Source: Acidobacteriota bacterium (GTDB taxonomy: Bacteria; Acidobacteriota; Vicinamibacteria; Vicinamibacterales; UBA2999). From it: 64,000 nt of DNA. The first letter of the stretch is position 1. Each line of letters begins with the position of its first letter. The notes below the pieces were generated by a model. It was not told the origin of the DNA and made no database searches. It saw only the letters and a program-made list of their open reading frames with translations. The stretch lies in contig CANIBQ010000012.1 in the NCBI GenBank assembly GCA_947465645.1, positions 1 through 64,000 of the forward strand, written 5' to 3'. Made by a program: the position numbers and the translations under genes. Shown here piece after piece: positions 44,580 to 51,743 of this stretch.

Positions 44580-45545
44580 ATGTCACTCCGAATTTCCGCC
44601 CTATTGCTCGCATCGCTTCTGACGGCTTCCGGCAGCGTCCTTGCCGGTCAGGACGCTCCCGCCGTCCAGGCGCGCATCGACGCGGCGCGCAAGCTTGCCG
44701 GCGAGCAATGGTCTTCGACCGTCGATCTGTTCTGCGCGAGCGAGCAGCAGGTCGCGGCCATGAAGATCCTGCCCTCGGCCAATGCCGGCGACGACGCCGC
44801 GGCGCTGCGCAGGGAGCCGATGAAGCTGTTCGACAACATGTATTTCGTTGGCACCAGGACGGACGCCAACTATGTGCTCACCACGCCCGACGGCTACATC
44901 GTCATCGACTCGGGGCGGCCGCAGCGGCTGGAGGACACGTTCCTCGCCGGCTTCAAGGCGCTCGGCCTCGATCCCGGCCGCATCCGCTACGTGCTGATCG
45001 CGCACGAGCACGAGGATCACTTCGGCGGTTCGACGACGCTGCAGCAGCGGTATCCATCGATTCGTGTCGGCATGTCCGCCGCCGCCTGGGACGGCGTGGC
45101 GAAGATGGAGGGTGCGCCGAAGCGTGACCTCGTCCTCGAGGAAGGCAAGCCCGTGACGTTGGGCGGTTTCTCCGTGAACCCCGTGGCCATCCCCGGCCAT
45201 ACTGCCGGGTCGCTCGGCTTCATCTTCGAGGTGAAGGACAACGGCCGGACGCACGTTGCCGGCGTCTTTGGCGGCACCGTGCTGAACCCCACCGCGAGGA
45301 TTCCGTTCGACCAGTACAAGAAGTCGATCGAGCACTGGCAGGCGCGCACCAAGGCCGCGCGCGTGGAGGTCCCGCTGCAGAACCACCCGATCATGGACCG
45401 TGCGTTCGAACGGATGGCCATGCTGAAGGCACGCAAGCCGGGCGAGGCCCATGCCTTCGTCGTCGGAGAGGCGTCGGTTCAGCGGCTGGTCGGGTCGATG
45501 GTCGAGTGTGCCAACGCGCAACTCGCCCGGCGCGGGGCGTTGTAG
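44580..45545 (+). CDS. Subclass B3-like metallo-beta-lactamase-fold hydrolase, secreted
   Basis: This 321-residue protein has a signal peptide (to SVLAG). All six B3-type zinc ligands have candidates: His142, His144, Asp146 and His147 in HEHEDHFGG, His207 in GHTAGS, and His269 in QNHP. The fold is clear (NYVLTTPDGYIVIDSG, RIRYVLIAHEHEDHFG). Sequence alone cannot tell whether it cleaves beta-lactams or another amide or lactone; B3-like hydrolases are common in soil Acidobacteria. It is preceded by the CGAACG cluster and lacks a ribosome site, so it is probably transcribed separately from the monooxygenase pair. Confidence 0.85.
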   Translation: MSLRISALLLASLLTASGSVLAGQDAPAVQARIDAARKLAGEQWSSTVDLFCASEQQVAAMKILPSANAGDDAAALRREPMKLFDNMYFVGTRTDANYVLTTPDGYIVIDSGRPQRLEDTFLAGFKALGLDPGRIRYVLIAHEHEDHFGGSTTLQQRYPSIRVGMSAAAWDGVAKMEGAPKRDLVLEEGKPVTLGGFSVNPVAIPGHTAGSLGFIFEVKDNGRTHVAGVFGGTVLNPTARIPFDQYKKSIEHWQARTKAARVEVPLQNHPIMDRAFERMAMLKARKPGEAHAFVVGEASVQRLVGSMVECANAQLARRGAL

Positions 45546-45589
45546 TGGCGACTGAACGGAAGCGAGAGTTATTGAGGGCTTGCGGGTAG

Positions 45590-45805
45590 CCTCCCAACAC
45601 GATCGATCTGGCGACGGCGCAGGCCATCGGCCTGGCTCGGGCCGGCCGGTATCCCGACGCGGCGCGCGTCTGCACCGAAGCGCTCAAACAGGCCCCTCCG
45701 GGCATCGCCGGCTGGCTGCTGGCAGCCGAACCGATGCTGAATTCAAGCGCACGCCCGGACATATGGGCAGAAACGTTGGCGATTCTGCGCGATCGCGCGA
45801 TGTGA
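45590..45805 (+). pseudogene. C-terminal remnant of a TPR-type protein
   Basis: A frame without any start codon reads IDLATAQAIGLARAGRY, then ARVCTEALKQAPPGIAGWLL and a short helical tail before TGA at 45803. This looks like the last tetratricopeptide repeat and tail of a large regulatory or kinase-type protein. An in-frame TAG at 45587 cuts it off upstream. It is about 67 codons long, too short to be functional. The overlapping ORF at 45580-45840 in another frame is probably not real. Confidence 0.55.
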
Positions 45806-45823
45806 CAGCCTGTCACATCTTTT
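45799..45823. terminator. Perfect palindrome with T-tract over the remnant's stop codon
   Basis: GATGTGACAG-C-CTGTCACATC is perfectly symmetrical and is followed by TTTT. On the plus strand it can act as an intrinsic terminator for the TPR remnant's former gene. The symmetry also fits a protein-binding operator, and it lies 63 bases before the next gene's start. Confidence 0.5.
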
Positions 45824-45885
45824 CAGGTCCGTTGTCATGACGTCCCCGCCCCTGCCGCGAGACGATGCCTCGCAGGAGGTTAGTG

Positions 45886-46581
45886 ATGAACGTCAAAGAC
45901 ACACGGCGATACGAAATGCTTGTTCGGGTTCGGGACTTCGGCACGGCCTACGGACACCTGTTTCCGCAGTCGAGCGTCGGCCGACAGAAGTTCGATGAGG
46001 TCAACAAGGCGATCGAGGAAGTCGAAGCCCACGCGCTGACCCGCATGACCGAGTCGGCGCCCGCCACCGCGAATCAGAAGGCGAAGGCGCGCAAGGCGCT
46101 CGGCGACGGCCTGCTGGCCATCAGCCAGACCGCGACTGTCCTGGCCAGGGAGGTGCCAGCGCTGGACGGTCGCTTCGAGATGCCGAGGATCACCAGCGAT
46201 CAGGCCACCCTGATTGCCGGGCGCAAGTTCGCGCGCGACGTCGAGCCCTTCAAGAGCCACTTCATCGCCCACGGGATGGCCACCACCTTCGTCGCGGACT
46301 TCGAGGCGCTGGTGGACGGCTTCGAACGCGCGTTGCGCGCGCGCGGCATGGGGCGCGACGAGCGCGTGGCGGCCAGCGCCGGCATCAAGACCGCGATCGC
46401 GTCAGGGGTCGATGCCGTCCGCGCCCTCGACGTCATCGTTTCCAACTACCTTCACCAGGATCAGACGATCAGCGCCGTATGGGGTCGAGATCGCCGGATC
46501 GTGTACCCCGGTTCGACCAGCAGTCGCACCACTCCGGAGCCCGCGACGCCCGCCACGCCGGCGGTCGCCGTCACCGCGTAA
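45886..46581 (+). CDS. Hypothetical helical protein, cytoplasmic
   Basis: The start at ATG 45886 follows GGAGG; the ATG at 45865 lies before the ribosome site. The product has 231 residues, mostly helical and charged (KDTRRYEMLVRVRDFGTAYG, KFDEVNKAIEEVEAHALTRM), with a low-complexity tail of Thr, Pro and Ala (TTPEPATPATPAVAVTA). There is no signal, membrane segment or catalytic motif. I do not recognise the family. A DUF2188 gene follows after 25 bases, probably on the same transcript. Confidence 0.7.
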   Translation: MNVKDTRRYEMLVRVRDFGTAYGHLFPQSSVGRQKFDEVNKAIEEVEAHALTRMTESAPATANQKAKARKALGDGLLAISQTATVLAREVPALDGRFEMPRITSDQATLIAGRKFARDVEPFKSHFIAHGMATTFVADFEALVDGFERALRARGMGRDERVAASAGIKTAIASGVDAVRALDVIVSNYLHQDQTISAVWGRDRRIVYPGSTSSRTTPEPATPATPAVAVTA

Positions 46582-46606
46582 CGCGTTCACACAGAAGGAG
46601 GACGTC

Positions 46607-46840
46607 ATGGCACAGCGACGCGATGTTCATGTGATCGCCAAAAGCGATCGGGACGGCTGGAAGGTGATGCAGGGCCAACGCACCCTGTCGAACCACCGCA
46701 CGCAGCGGACGGCGATCAACGCGGGCCGCCGCCTGGCCAGGCGCAACTGCGTGGAGCTCGTGACCCACGGCCGCAACGGCACGATTCGGTCGAAGGACAG
46801 CTTCGGCTACGAATCGGCGGTGCGAGACACGGAGAACTAG
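46607..46840 (+). CDS. DUF2188 protein
   Basis: This 77-residue protein has an excellent AAGGAGG ribosome site. The sequence fits the DUF2188 family: VHVIAKSDRDGWKVMQGQ near the start, a central helix (RTAINAGRRLARRN) and the end ELVTHGRNGTIRSKDSFG. These small basic proteins are widespread, and their role is unknown. The longer open frame reaching back to 46214 overlaps the upstream gene and is not real. A repeat element begins directly after the stop. Confidence 0.85.
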   Translation: MAQRRDVHVIAKSDRDGWKVMQGQRTLSNHRTQRTAINAGRRLARRNCVELVTHGRNGTIRSKDSFGYESAVRDTEN

Positions 46841-46914
46841 TCAGTAGTCAGTTGTTAGTTGTCAGTTGTCAGTAATCGGTAGTCGGTAGCTGGCGAGGCC
46901 GGCTTCCGGCTACC
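46841..46914. repeat. GTCAGTTG/GGTAGC repeat element, copy A
   Basis: Degenerate 7-8 base units (TAGTCAGT, TGTTAGT, TGTCAGT, AATCGGT, AGTCGGT) are followed by a hairpin GGTAGCTGG (46885-46893) against CCGGCTACC (46906-46914) with one mismatch. The same units, in the opposite orientation and with a perfect GGTAGC hairpin, occur at 52355-52416. Confidence 0.6.
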
Positions 46915-46931
46915 GCTGAAGGAGGACAGTG

Positions 46932-47081
46932 ATGAAGATTTATCTCGCGCTCCTGGCTGCTCTGCTTGCCCCGTATGTGTTGTTCATCCTCTTGGTTGTC
47001 TTCGGAGACATCGCGGTGGTCGGCATGTTCGGTGTCCTGGCATCCGCGCTGATCTTCAACGTCGCGCCTTGGCCGAGATGA
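46932..47081 (+). CDS. Small membrane protein, 49 residues
   Basis: The ATG at 46932 has AAGGAGGA upstream at ideal spacing. The product MKIYLALLAALLAPYVLFIL continues with hydrophobic residues and ends APWPR. It is nearly all hydrophobic, with one or two membrane segments and only three or four charged residues. It precedes another small membrane protein by 41 bases. Function unknown. The ribosome site and coding pattern make it a real gene despite its size. Confidence 0.65.
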   Translation: MKIYLALLAALLAPYVLFILLVVFGDIAVVGMFGVLASALIFNVAPWPR

Positions 47082-47122
47082 AGCATAGGTCGGCAACAGT
47101 TCCGCTTGGAAGGAGAAGAACA

Positions 47123-47491
47123 ATGCCCATTCTGAAACGTGCGTCCGGCACGCTGTCGGCGCTGGTCGCCACAGTGATGATGGGGGCGATAGTCGGGATG
47201 CTTCCCGCGATTCTGTTCACAGTCGTCATCGCCCTGGTGGCGATGATCATCAACACTGCCGAAGCGCGAATGAGAGGCGAGGCGCAGCGAACGCTGCTGA
47301 CAGCTGAACACGCCACGTTTGGCACGGTGTTAGCCGTGATGGCCGTGTGGACGACGATCGGCCTGTACGGTCCACGCGACGCGGCCGGCTTGGTCTTCGC
47401 GACGGTTTCGGCCATGGTCATCGTCGTTGGCGCGTCGATTTTGCGCGCGGCGCTCACACGCGAGCCGTTCGTCTCAGTGACGGGTGGCTAA
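47123..47491 (+). CDS. Hypothetical inner-membrane protein
   Basis: This 122-residue product starts at ATG 47123, directly after GGAAGGAG; the ATG at 47069 is upstream of the ribosome site and overlaps the previous gene. There are three or four membrane segments (LSALVATVMMGAIVGMLPAI, LFTVVIALVAMII, FGTVLAVMAVWTTIGLYG, LVFATVSAMVIVVGASIL). A charged loop between them contains EARMRGEAQRTL. No family recognised. It probably forms a unit with the 49-residue protein. Confidence 0.7.
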   Translation: MPILKRASGTLSALVATVMMGAIVGMLPAILFTVVIALVAMIINTAEARMRGEAQRTLLTAEHATFGTVLAVMAVWTTIGLYGPRDAAGLVFATVSAMVIVVGASILRAALTREPFVSVTGG

Positions 47492-47593
47492 GACGCAACA
47501 CACCCAAGGGGCTGGCGCCAGGCCGCTCCCGGCCGGGCACGAAATAACAGGTGCGCCGCGCGCCACGGATCGTGTTCGATCTGTAGAACACCA

Positions 47594-48160
47594 ATGACTG
47601 CCTTTGAATGGGGAGACCGCCTTCCGACGCTGCTCGCATCGCGCGTCGCATTGCGGCACATTGAACCATCCGATGCCGCGGACCTGATATCGGTCTTCTC
47701 GGACCAAGACGCGATGGGCCAGTGGGTGTCGATGCAATCGCTGGCTGACGTCGATCTATTCCTGCAAGTCAACACACTCGGGTTGGAACGACGCCAGTTG
47801 TTTTGCTGGGGTATCGCCGACCGCACGGATAACCGGATTGTCGGAACGTGCGGCCTCAGTTCGATCGATCCGCGCCACTACCGCGGCGAAGTGGGATTCA
47901 TGCTGATGCCGTCGCGTTGGGGGCAGGGTCTCGCGCGCGAAGCCGTGACGGCCGTGCTCGCCTTCGCCTTCAACACGCTCGACTTGCACCGGGTCGAAGC
48001 GTTTACGCTTCCGTCGAACAGCCGCGCCGTCGCCCTTCTGAAGCGAATGGGTTTTCAGCAGGAGGGCCACCTTCGGCAGCGATACCACGTCGGTGGAACG
48101 CACGTCGATGCCCTGGCCTTCGGGCTGCTGCGGTCCGAGTGGAACCAAAGAACGCGTTGA
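47594..48160 (+). CDS. GNAT N-acetyltransferase, RimJ/RimL type
   Basis: This 188-residue protein contains the acetyl-CoA pyrophosphate-binding motif RWGQGLAREAV, preceded by GEVGFMLMPS and followed by LHRVEAFTLPSNSRAVALLKRMGFQQEG, the standard RimJ/RimL layout. It opens with RVALRHIEPSDAADLISVF. The acceptor may be a ribosomal protein N-terminus or a small molecule. The next gene starts one base after this stop, suggesting coupling. Confidence 0.88.
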   Translation: MTAFEWGDRLPTLLASRVALRHIEPSDAADLISVFSDQDAMGQWVSMQSLADVDLFLQVNTLGLERRQLFCWGIADRTDNRIVGTCGLSSIDPRHYRGEVGFMLMPSRWGQGLAREAVTAVLAFAFNTLDLHRVEAFTLPSNSRAVALLKRMGFQQEGHLRQRYHVGGTHVDALAFGLLRSEWNQRTR

Positions 48161-48161
48161 G

Positions 48162-48731
48162 GTGAGCACCTCTATCGCGCGCTGGCTGTCGATCCTCCTG
48201 CATCCCTTCGTCATGGTTGGCGCGCTGGTGGGCTCAGCCGCCGCCTCGCGGCAGTCAACGGGCGACGCGCTGCGCAGCGTGGCGCTCGTCGTCGTCTTTA
48301 CGATCCTTCCGCTTGCCGTGCTGATGGCGCGACAGGTCCGGCGCGGCGCCTGGCACAACGCCGACGCATCCAATCGCGACGAGCGTCCGCTCCTGTTTCT
48401 GGTCGGCGGTGTGGCACTCGTGGCACTGCTCGCTTGCGTCGTGCTGCTTCAGCCCCAATCTTTCATGGTGCGCGGGGTGGTCACGACCTTGGGCATGCTC
48501 GCCGTCTGCGCTGTCACGACGCGGTGGATCAAAGTGTCGTTGCACATGGCATTCGCCACGTTTGCCGCCGCCGCGCTCGCGCTGGCCCGGTCGCCGGCCG
48601 GCTATATCCTGCTCCTCGCATTGCCGCCGTTGCTGTGGTCGCGCCTGACGCTCAATCGGCATACCCGCGTCGAGGTCGCGCTCGGCGTCCTCATCGGGGC
48701 GCTCGCCGGCGCGGCGATTCATTACTTGTAA
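48162..48731 (+). CDS. Membrane protein related to the PAP2 phosphatase superfamily
   Basis: The start is taken at GTG 48162, one base after the acetyltransferase stop; the longer frame from 48093 lies inside that gene. The product has 189 residues with about five membrane segments. The third PAP2 motif is recognisable as SR-x5-H-x3-E (SRLTLNRHTRVE), with Glu where Asp is usual. A SLH near KVSLHMAFATF may represent motif 2, and RDERP motif 1 without its Lys. It could therefore be a divergent or inactive phosphatase. The weak ribosome site fits coupling with the gene before. Confidence 0.55.
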   Translation: MSTSIARWLSILLHPFVMVGALVGSAAASRQSTGDALRSVALVVVFTILPLAVLMARQVRRGAWHNADASNRDERPLLFLVGGVALVALLACVVLLQPQSFMVRGVVTTLGMLAVCAVTTRWIKVSLHMAFATFAAAALALARSPAGYILLLALPPLLWSRLTLNRHTRVEVALGVLIGALAGAAIHYL

Positions 48732-48735
48732 CGCA

Positions 48736-48762
48736 GGAACGGAACGGGCGAACGGAACGTCC
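48736..48762 (+). repeat. CGAACG-type repeat cluster 2
   Basis: A short run of GGAACG and CGAACGGAACG units lies between convergent genes. It lacks the 17-base core found in the other four clusters. No other feature is seen up to 48822. Confidence 0.5.
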
Positions 48763-48822
48763 TTTCTGCGGATATTTGAGGCATGCGGCGCTGTCGTCGT
48801 GCCAGAACGGCGACAGCCGCAG

Positions 48823-49263
48823 TCACTCCTTCAGCGTCTCCGGCCAGATGCGAAGGCCCGCCTTTCTGCCGGCGTCCCAGAGCTGGTGGTCGAAGGTCGC
48901 GAGAGTGATTTCCGCGCCGACTGCCTCTTGCCAGGTCAAGGCCGACGCCAGTTGGACAGAATCGTAGCCGCGCAGTGCGAAATCCCACGCGAGGGCCTCC
49001 GCACGTGAGACGAGCGCCTCCGTCACCGGTATCTTGGCGATGTCCGGCCATTGCCTCGCGAAGGCACGCTGCGCTTTGCGCCCACTCTCCGGTTCGACGA
49101 TCCCAAGCCGGACCGCTTTCGCCAGCGCGGCGGCAACCTCGGCTCGACTCACCAGAGACGTCGCGACGACATCGGCGCCGGCAGACAGTGCGCCCGTTTC
49201 TCGCGAGCCACGCTCGGCGACGTAGCGCTTGACCAGCGCGCTCGCGTCCAGGTACACAATCAC
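48823..49263 (-). CDS. PIN-domain toxin (VapC-like)
   Basis: The product has 146 residues from GTG 49263, which overlaps the antitoxin stop as GTGA; the frame back to 49356 only mirrors the antitoxin gene. The four PIN acidic residues are Asp6 (YLDASALVKRY), Glu42 (SRAEVAAAL), Asp101 (YDSVQLASAL) and Asp125 (ATFDHQLWDA), which coordinate Mg for RNA cleavage. The closing TFDHQLWDAGRKAGLRIWP is typical of the family. It is translationally coupled to its antitoxin. Confidence 0.85.
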   Translation of the reverse strand: MIVYLDASALVKRYVAERGSRETGALSAGADVVATSLVSRAEVAAALAKAVRLGIVEPESGRKAQRAFARQWPDIAKIPVTEALVSRAEALAWDFALRGYDSVQLASALTWQEAVGAEITLATFDHQLWDAGRKAGLRIWPETLKE

Positions 49264-49538
49264 TCGCGATTCTCGCCGATCAGATCCGCCACCGTTTTCC
49301 TGCCGCTGCGCACTCGAGCGACAGGTGTCGCGGGCTTCAATCGCCGCCCGCTCCACACAATGCCGCCCGCGTTGGTCAGAGCCTCGAGCCGCTCACGCAG
49401 TGAGCTGGCGTCGGCGATCATTCGCGCCACCGGCCGGCCGTGTTCGGTCACCACGATCGTTCCCCCACGGCTGACCTCGCGCACGCACTCGCTCAACTTG
49501 GATTTCAGTTCACGTATTCCAATGCGGCGTTCGGCCAT
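49260..49538 (-). CDS. Phd/VapB-type antitoxin
   Basis: This 92-residue protein begins RRIGIRELKSKLSECVREV, the Phd/YefM DNA-binding fold, with ITV-strand TIVVTEHGRPVARMI. The rest is a flexible toxin-binding tail (SGRRLKPATPVARVRSGRKT). GGAGG precedes the ATG. It would neutralise the PIN toxin and repress the operon through the palindrome upstream. Confidence 0.85.
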   Translation of the reverse strand: MAERRIGIRELKSKLSECVREVSRGGTIVVTEHGRPVARMIADASSLRERLEALTNAGGIVWSGRRLKPATPVARVRSGRKTVADLIGENRE

Positions 49539-49544
49539 GCCGTT

Positions 49545-49579
49545 CCTCCATCGAATGGATGAGACTACATTCTATTATA
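49545..49579 (-). promoter_or_regulatory. Promoter and palindromic operator of the toxin-antitoxin operon
   Basis: On the minus strand TATAAT lies at 49579-49574. Between it and the ribosome site is TCCAT-TCG-ATGGA, a perfect palindrome near the expected transcription start, a good place for autoregulation by the antitoxin. The -35 is not evident. Confidence 0.5.
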
Positions 49580-49851
49580 TGCGCCCACATCAGGCCATCG
49601 CACGTGCGACATCGAACGGAGCGCCCTTGTCAGCGACGACCGCGCATGCATGTCCGGGGTGAGAAGGCGGCGGGGTGGCGTGAGCCGAACACCGAACGCG
49701 GCTACTGCGGCGGTATCCAGCGGCCGCAAGCACTCCGGCAGTGCCGCGCTCATTCGGAGGGATCGGGACGCGCGGTAAACGGAACGAATGGAACGGCGAA
49801 CGGAACGTCCGAACGAGTCGAACGTCCCGAACGCCTGAACGATCTGATCTG
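49580..49851. repeat. Gene-free stretch with CGAACG repeat cluster 3
   Basis: The part from 49580 to 49778 shows no gene. From 49780 to 49844 there are GGAACG and CGAACG units ending in CGAACGCCTGAACGATC (49828-49844), one base different from the core elsewhere. The DUF-less secreted protein ends right after it on the opposite strand. Confidence 0.6.
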
Positions 49852-50499
49852 TTACCGGGTGGGCATGGGGATCTTTTCCCAGACCTGATGGCTGGGGGCG
49901 GACCCCAGTTGATCGAAGCGGGTCCAGGTGTGCGACTTGCCGTCGGGCGACACGCGATACATCACCCGCTCGTCTACGACACCCTTCGTTGCGCGCTCGC
50001 GATACATCGTGTTGCGGTCGACGAGCCACATCGCCACGGTCTGGCCGAGGCCGTTCGGCCCCTGCGGATTCGGATAGATGTTCTGGCCATCGAGCTTGTA
50101 CCAGAACTCGCGCGCGTCATCGGTCATGATGTTCTTGTAGTCGACCTTCGTCGGCGGCCAGTAGAGGAAGACCTCCTGCTTGATGCCGCCCCTCTCGGCC
50201 GTGTAGATCACGGTGCCGGTGTTCGTGAAGCGGCCCGCGGTCCTGAACGACGGATCCGATCGATCGAAATTGATGCGCCACGCACCGATGAACGGCAGCT
50301 TCGACGGATCCGTCCGGTCCGGCAGGATGCGGTAACTGCCGAAGAACCCAATCGGCGGCGCCTCCGGCATGTTCGCGGCCGGGGCACCACCCTGGCGTCC
50401 CTCACCGCCAGCGCGCTGCGCGTGCACGGGCAGGCCGGACCCCAGCAACGCAACGGCCATCAGGATGGCCAGGGCCAGACAACTCGACGTTCTCGACAT
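49852..50499 (-). CDS. Secreted hypothetical protein
   Basis: The product has 215 residues from ATG 50499, with AGGGAG upstream; the ATG at 50559 has no signal sequence. Signal peptide to PVHAQ, then a Gly-rich linker. The mature part has IGAWRINFDRSDPSFRTAGR, GTVIYTAERGGIKQEVFLYW, EFWYKLDGQNIYPNPQG and TWTRFDQLGSAP, suggesting a small beta-barrel of the lipocalin type that recurs in Acidobacteria genomes. No known family assigned and no catalytic motif. It is probably monocistronic. Confidence 0.7.
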   Translation of the reverse strand: MSRTSSCLALAILMAVALLGSGLPVHAQRAGGEGRQGGAPAANMPEAPPIGFFGSYRILPDRTDPSKLPFIGAWRINFDRSDPSFRTAGRFTNTGTVIYTAERGGIKQEVFLYWPPTKVDYKNIMTDDAREFWYKLDGQNIYPNPQGPNGLGQTVAMWLVDRNTMYRERATKGVVDERVMYRVSPDGKSHTWTRFDQLGSAPSHQVWEKIPMPTR

Positions 50500-50555
50500 A
50501 GAAGCTCCCTTCAAAGAAATGACGCGGATCGGCAGAGATGGATCAGAAGGATAGC

Positions 50556-50865
50556 TCAAGAACGCGCCTCGCGCTCGCCGAGCGTGAGATCCACCATCAG
50601 TTCGCCGGCAAGGGCCTCGAGCACCTCGCGCAGTCGATCGCTGGCAATCGTCTCGGGAACGCGGACCGTGGCGCGGGCGTGGAAGAGCGCGTCGCCCGAC
50701 ATCGGCGCACTGGCGACTTCTGTCTCCAGATGCTCGATGTTCACCTGATGCTGCGCCAGCACGCGTGAAATGTCGCGGACGATCCCGGGACGATCGTTGC
50801 CGACGACTTCGAGCTGAAGTGTCTGTGCCGGTGGCTGGGTGGGACCGGCGCCGAGGGCGCGCGTC
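50556..50865 (-). pseudogene. ACT-domain (GcvR-like) remnant lacking its N-terminal half
   Basis: The frame encodes a good ACT domain (LQLEVVGNDRPGIVRDISRV, then VNIEHLETEVASAPMSG, ending LMVDLTLGER), as in the second half of glycine-cleavage regulator GcvR. There is no ATG, GTG or TTG before it. The only start, a GTG at 50762, is inside the domain. Upstream the frame runs into the CGAACG repeats and then the neighbouring gene's stop. The first ACT domain is therefore missing, and the repeat marks the break. Confidence 0.55.
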
Positions 50866-50901
50866 CGAACGATCCGAACGACCCGAACGCCCGAACGATC
50901 T
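50865..50901 (+). repeat. CGAACG repeat cluster 4
   Basis: Four near-identical 9-base units (CCGAACGAT, CCGAACGAC, CCGAACGC) end in the exact 17-base core CGAACGCCCGAACGATC (50884-50900). It occupies the junction between the ACT remnant and the crystallin gene. Confidence 0.7.
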
Positions 50902-50908
50902 TGACTGC

Positions 50909-51598
50909 TTATCTCCTGCGCGGCACGGCTACCCGGCGGTCATCGTCGTCGTTGCCCTGATTGCCGCTGTTGCGCAGCGCGCGGTATTCGTCGGACTGCG
51001 TGAGCGCGTACTCCAGGTCGCGTTCGGTCCAGTTGTAGCGCATCACCTGCTCCGTCCAGTTGCGGAGACCCTGGGGGTCGGGATTACGCCCGAGCACCGT
51101 CCGATAGCTGCGCCGCACGATCGTCTCGGCGTCGCGGTAGCTCCACCGGGCGTTCGACTGGACGCGGTTGCGGTTGCCGTTGCCGTAGCGCTCGTTGCCG
51201 TTGACGTTGCCGTTCCTGTTGCCATTCCGCGCGCGACCGAAGCCGGCGTCAACGCTGTAAGACGACACGCGATCGTTGAAGCCCATGCCCCGCAGATCAC
51301 GAACGTCATATTCGATGACCTTGGCCTGGCCGCGGAAACTCGGATCGCGAAACACCGTCGCGACGGCGTTGCCGAACACGCGGGCCGACGACACGCGGTC
51401 GTTCATCCCGGATGGCACACCTTCCACGTCGTAGCCGACAGGCGTACAGAAGTAGCGGCCCTGGAAGTTGATGTCTTCGTAGAAGCAGACGCCCGATCGC
51501 GGCGTGGCTTCGCGGCCCCAGCGTTGAGCCGAGGCGGTCGACACGTGGGTCAGGAGCGCAGCTCCCATGAGAATTCCGATCGTCAGATAGCGCTTCAT
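50909..51598 (-). CDS. Secreted beta/gamma-crystallin protein with C-terminal DUF4214-like domain
   Basis: The product has 229 residues from ATG 51598, where a signal peptide begins (ASAQ); the longer frame to 51733 has none. Residues 36-115 form two beta/gamma-crystallin motifs (CFYEDINFQGRYFC and TVFRDPSFRGQAKVI), each followed by NDRVSS (66-71 and 108-113), the calcium-binding N/D-N/D-x-x-S/T-S signature. A low-complexity Asn-Gly-Arg linker (about 125-145) leads to a DUF4214-like helix pair (SYRTVLGRNPDPQGLRNWTE, DLEYALTQSDEY). This is probably a calcium-stabilised surface or envelope protein. The last residues are acidic then basic. Confidence 0.8.
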   Translation of the reverse strand: MKRYLTIGILMGAALLTHVSTASAQRWGREATPRSGVCFYEDINFQGRYFCTPVGYDVEGVPSGMNDRVSSARVFGNAVATVFRDPSFRGQAKVIEYDVRDLRGMGFNDRVSSYSVDAGFGRARNGNRNGNVNGNERYGNGNRNRVQSNARWSYRDAETIVRRSYRTVLGRNPDPQGLRNWTEQVMRYNWTERDLEYALTQSDEYRALRNSGNQGNDDDDRRVAVPRRR

Positions 51599-51743
51599 GC
51601 TGCCCAGTGGCGCAATGGTCGTGCCATCAAGAACGCCCAATTTCTGCGAATGTTTCAGGCGCGTGGCGCTGAACGTGTACTCGTACAGCGACAGCCGCTG
51701 ATCTCCCGAACTCCTGTCAGAGATTGACGCCACGTAATAGAAG

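Noticed and set aside
44580..45545. Calling the B3-like hydrolase an antibiotic-resistance gene
   Set aside because: All zinc ligands are present, but substrate range cannot be read from sequence and the fold has many other uses.
45580..45840. 86-codon plus-strand frame
   Set aside because: No ribosome site and composition of a shadow; the TPR-like remnant is in a different frame over the same bases.
49264..49356. 31-codon extension of the PIN toxin
   Set aside because: It lies within the antitoxin gene; the GTGA overlap gives the usual start.
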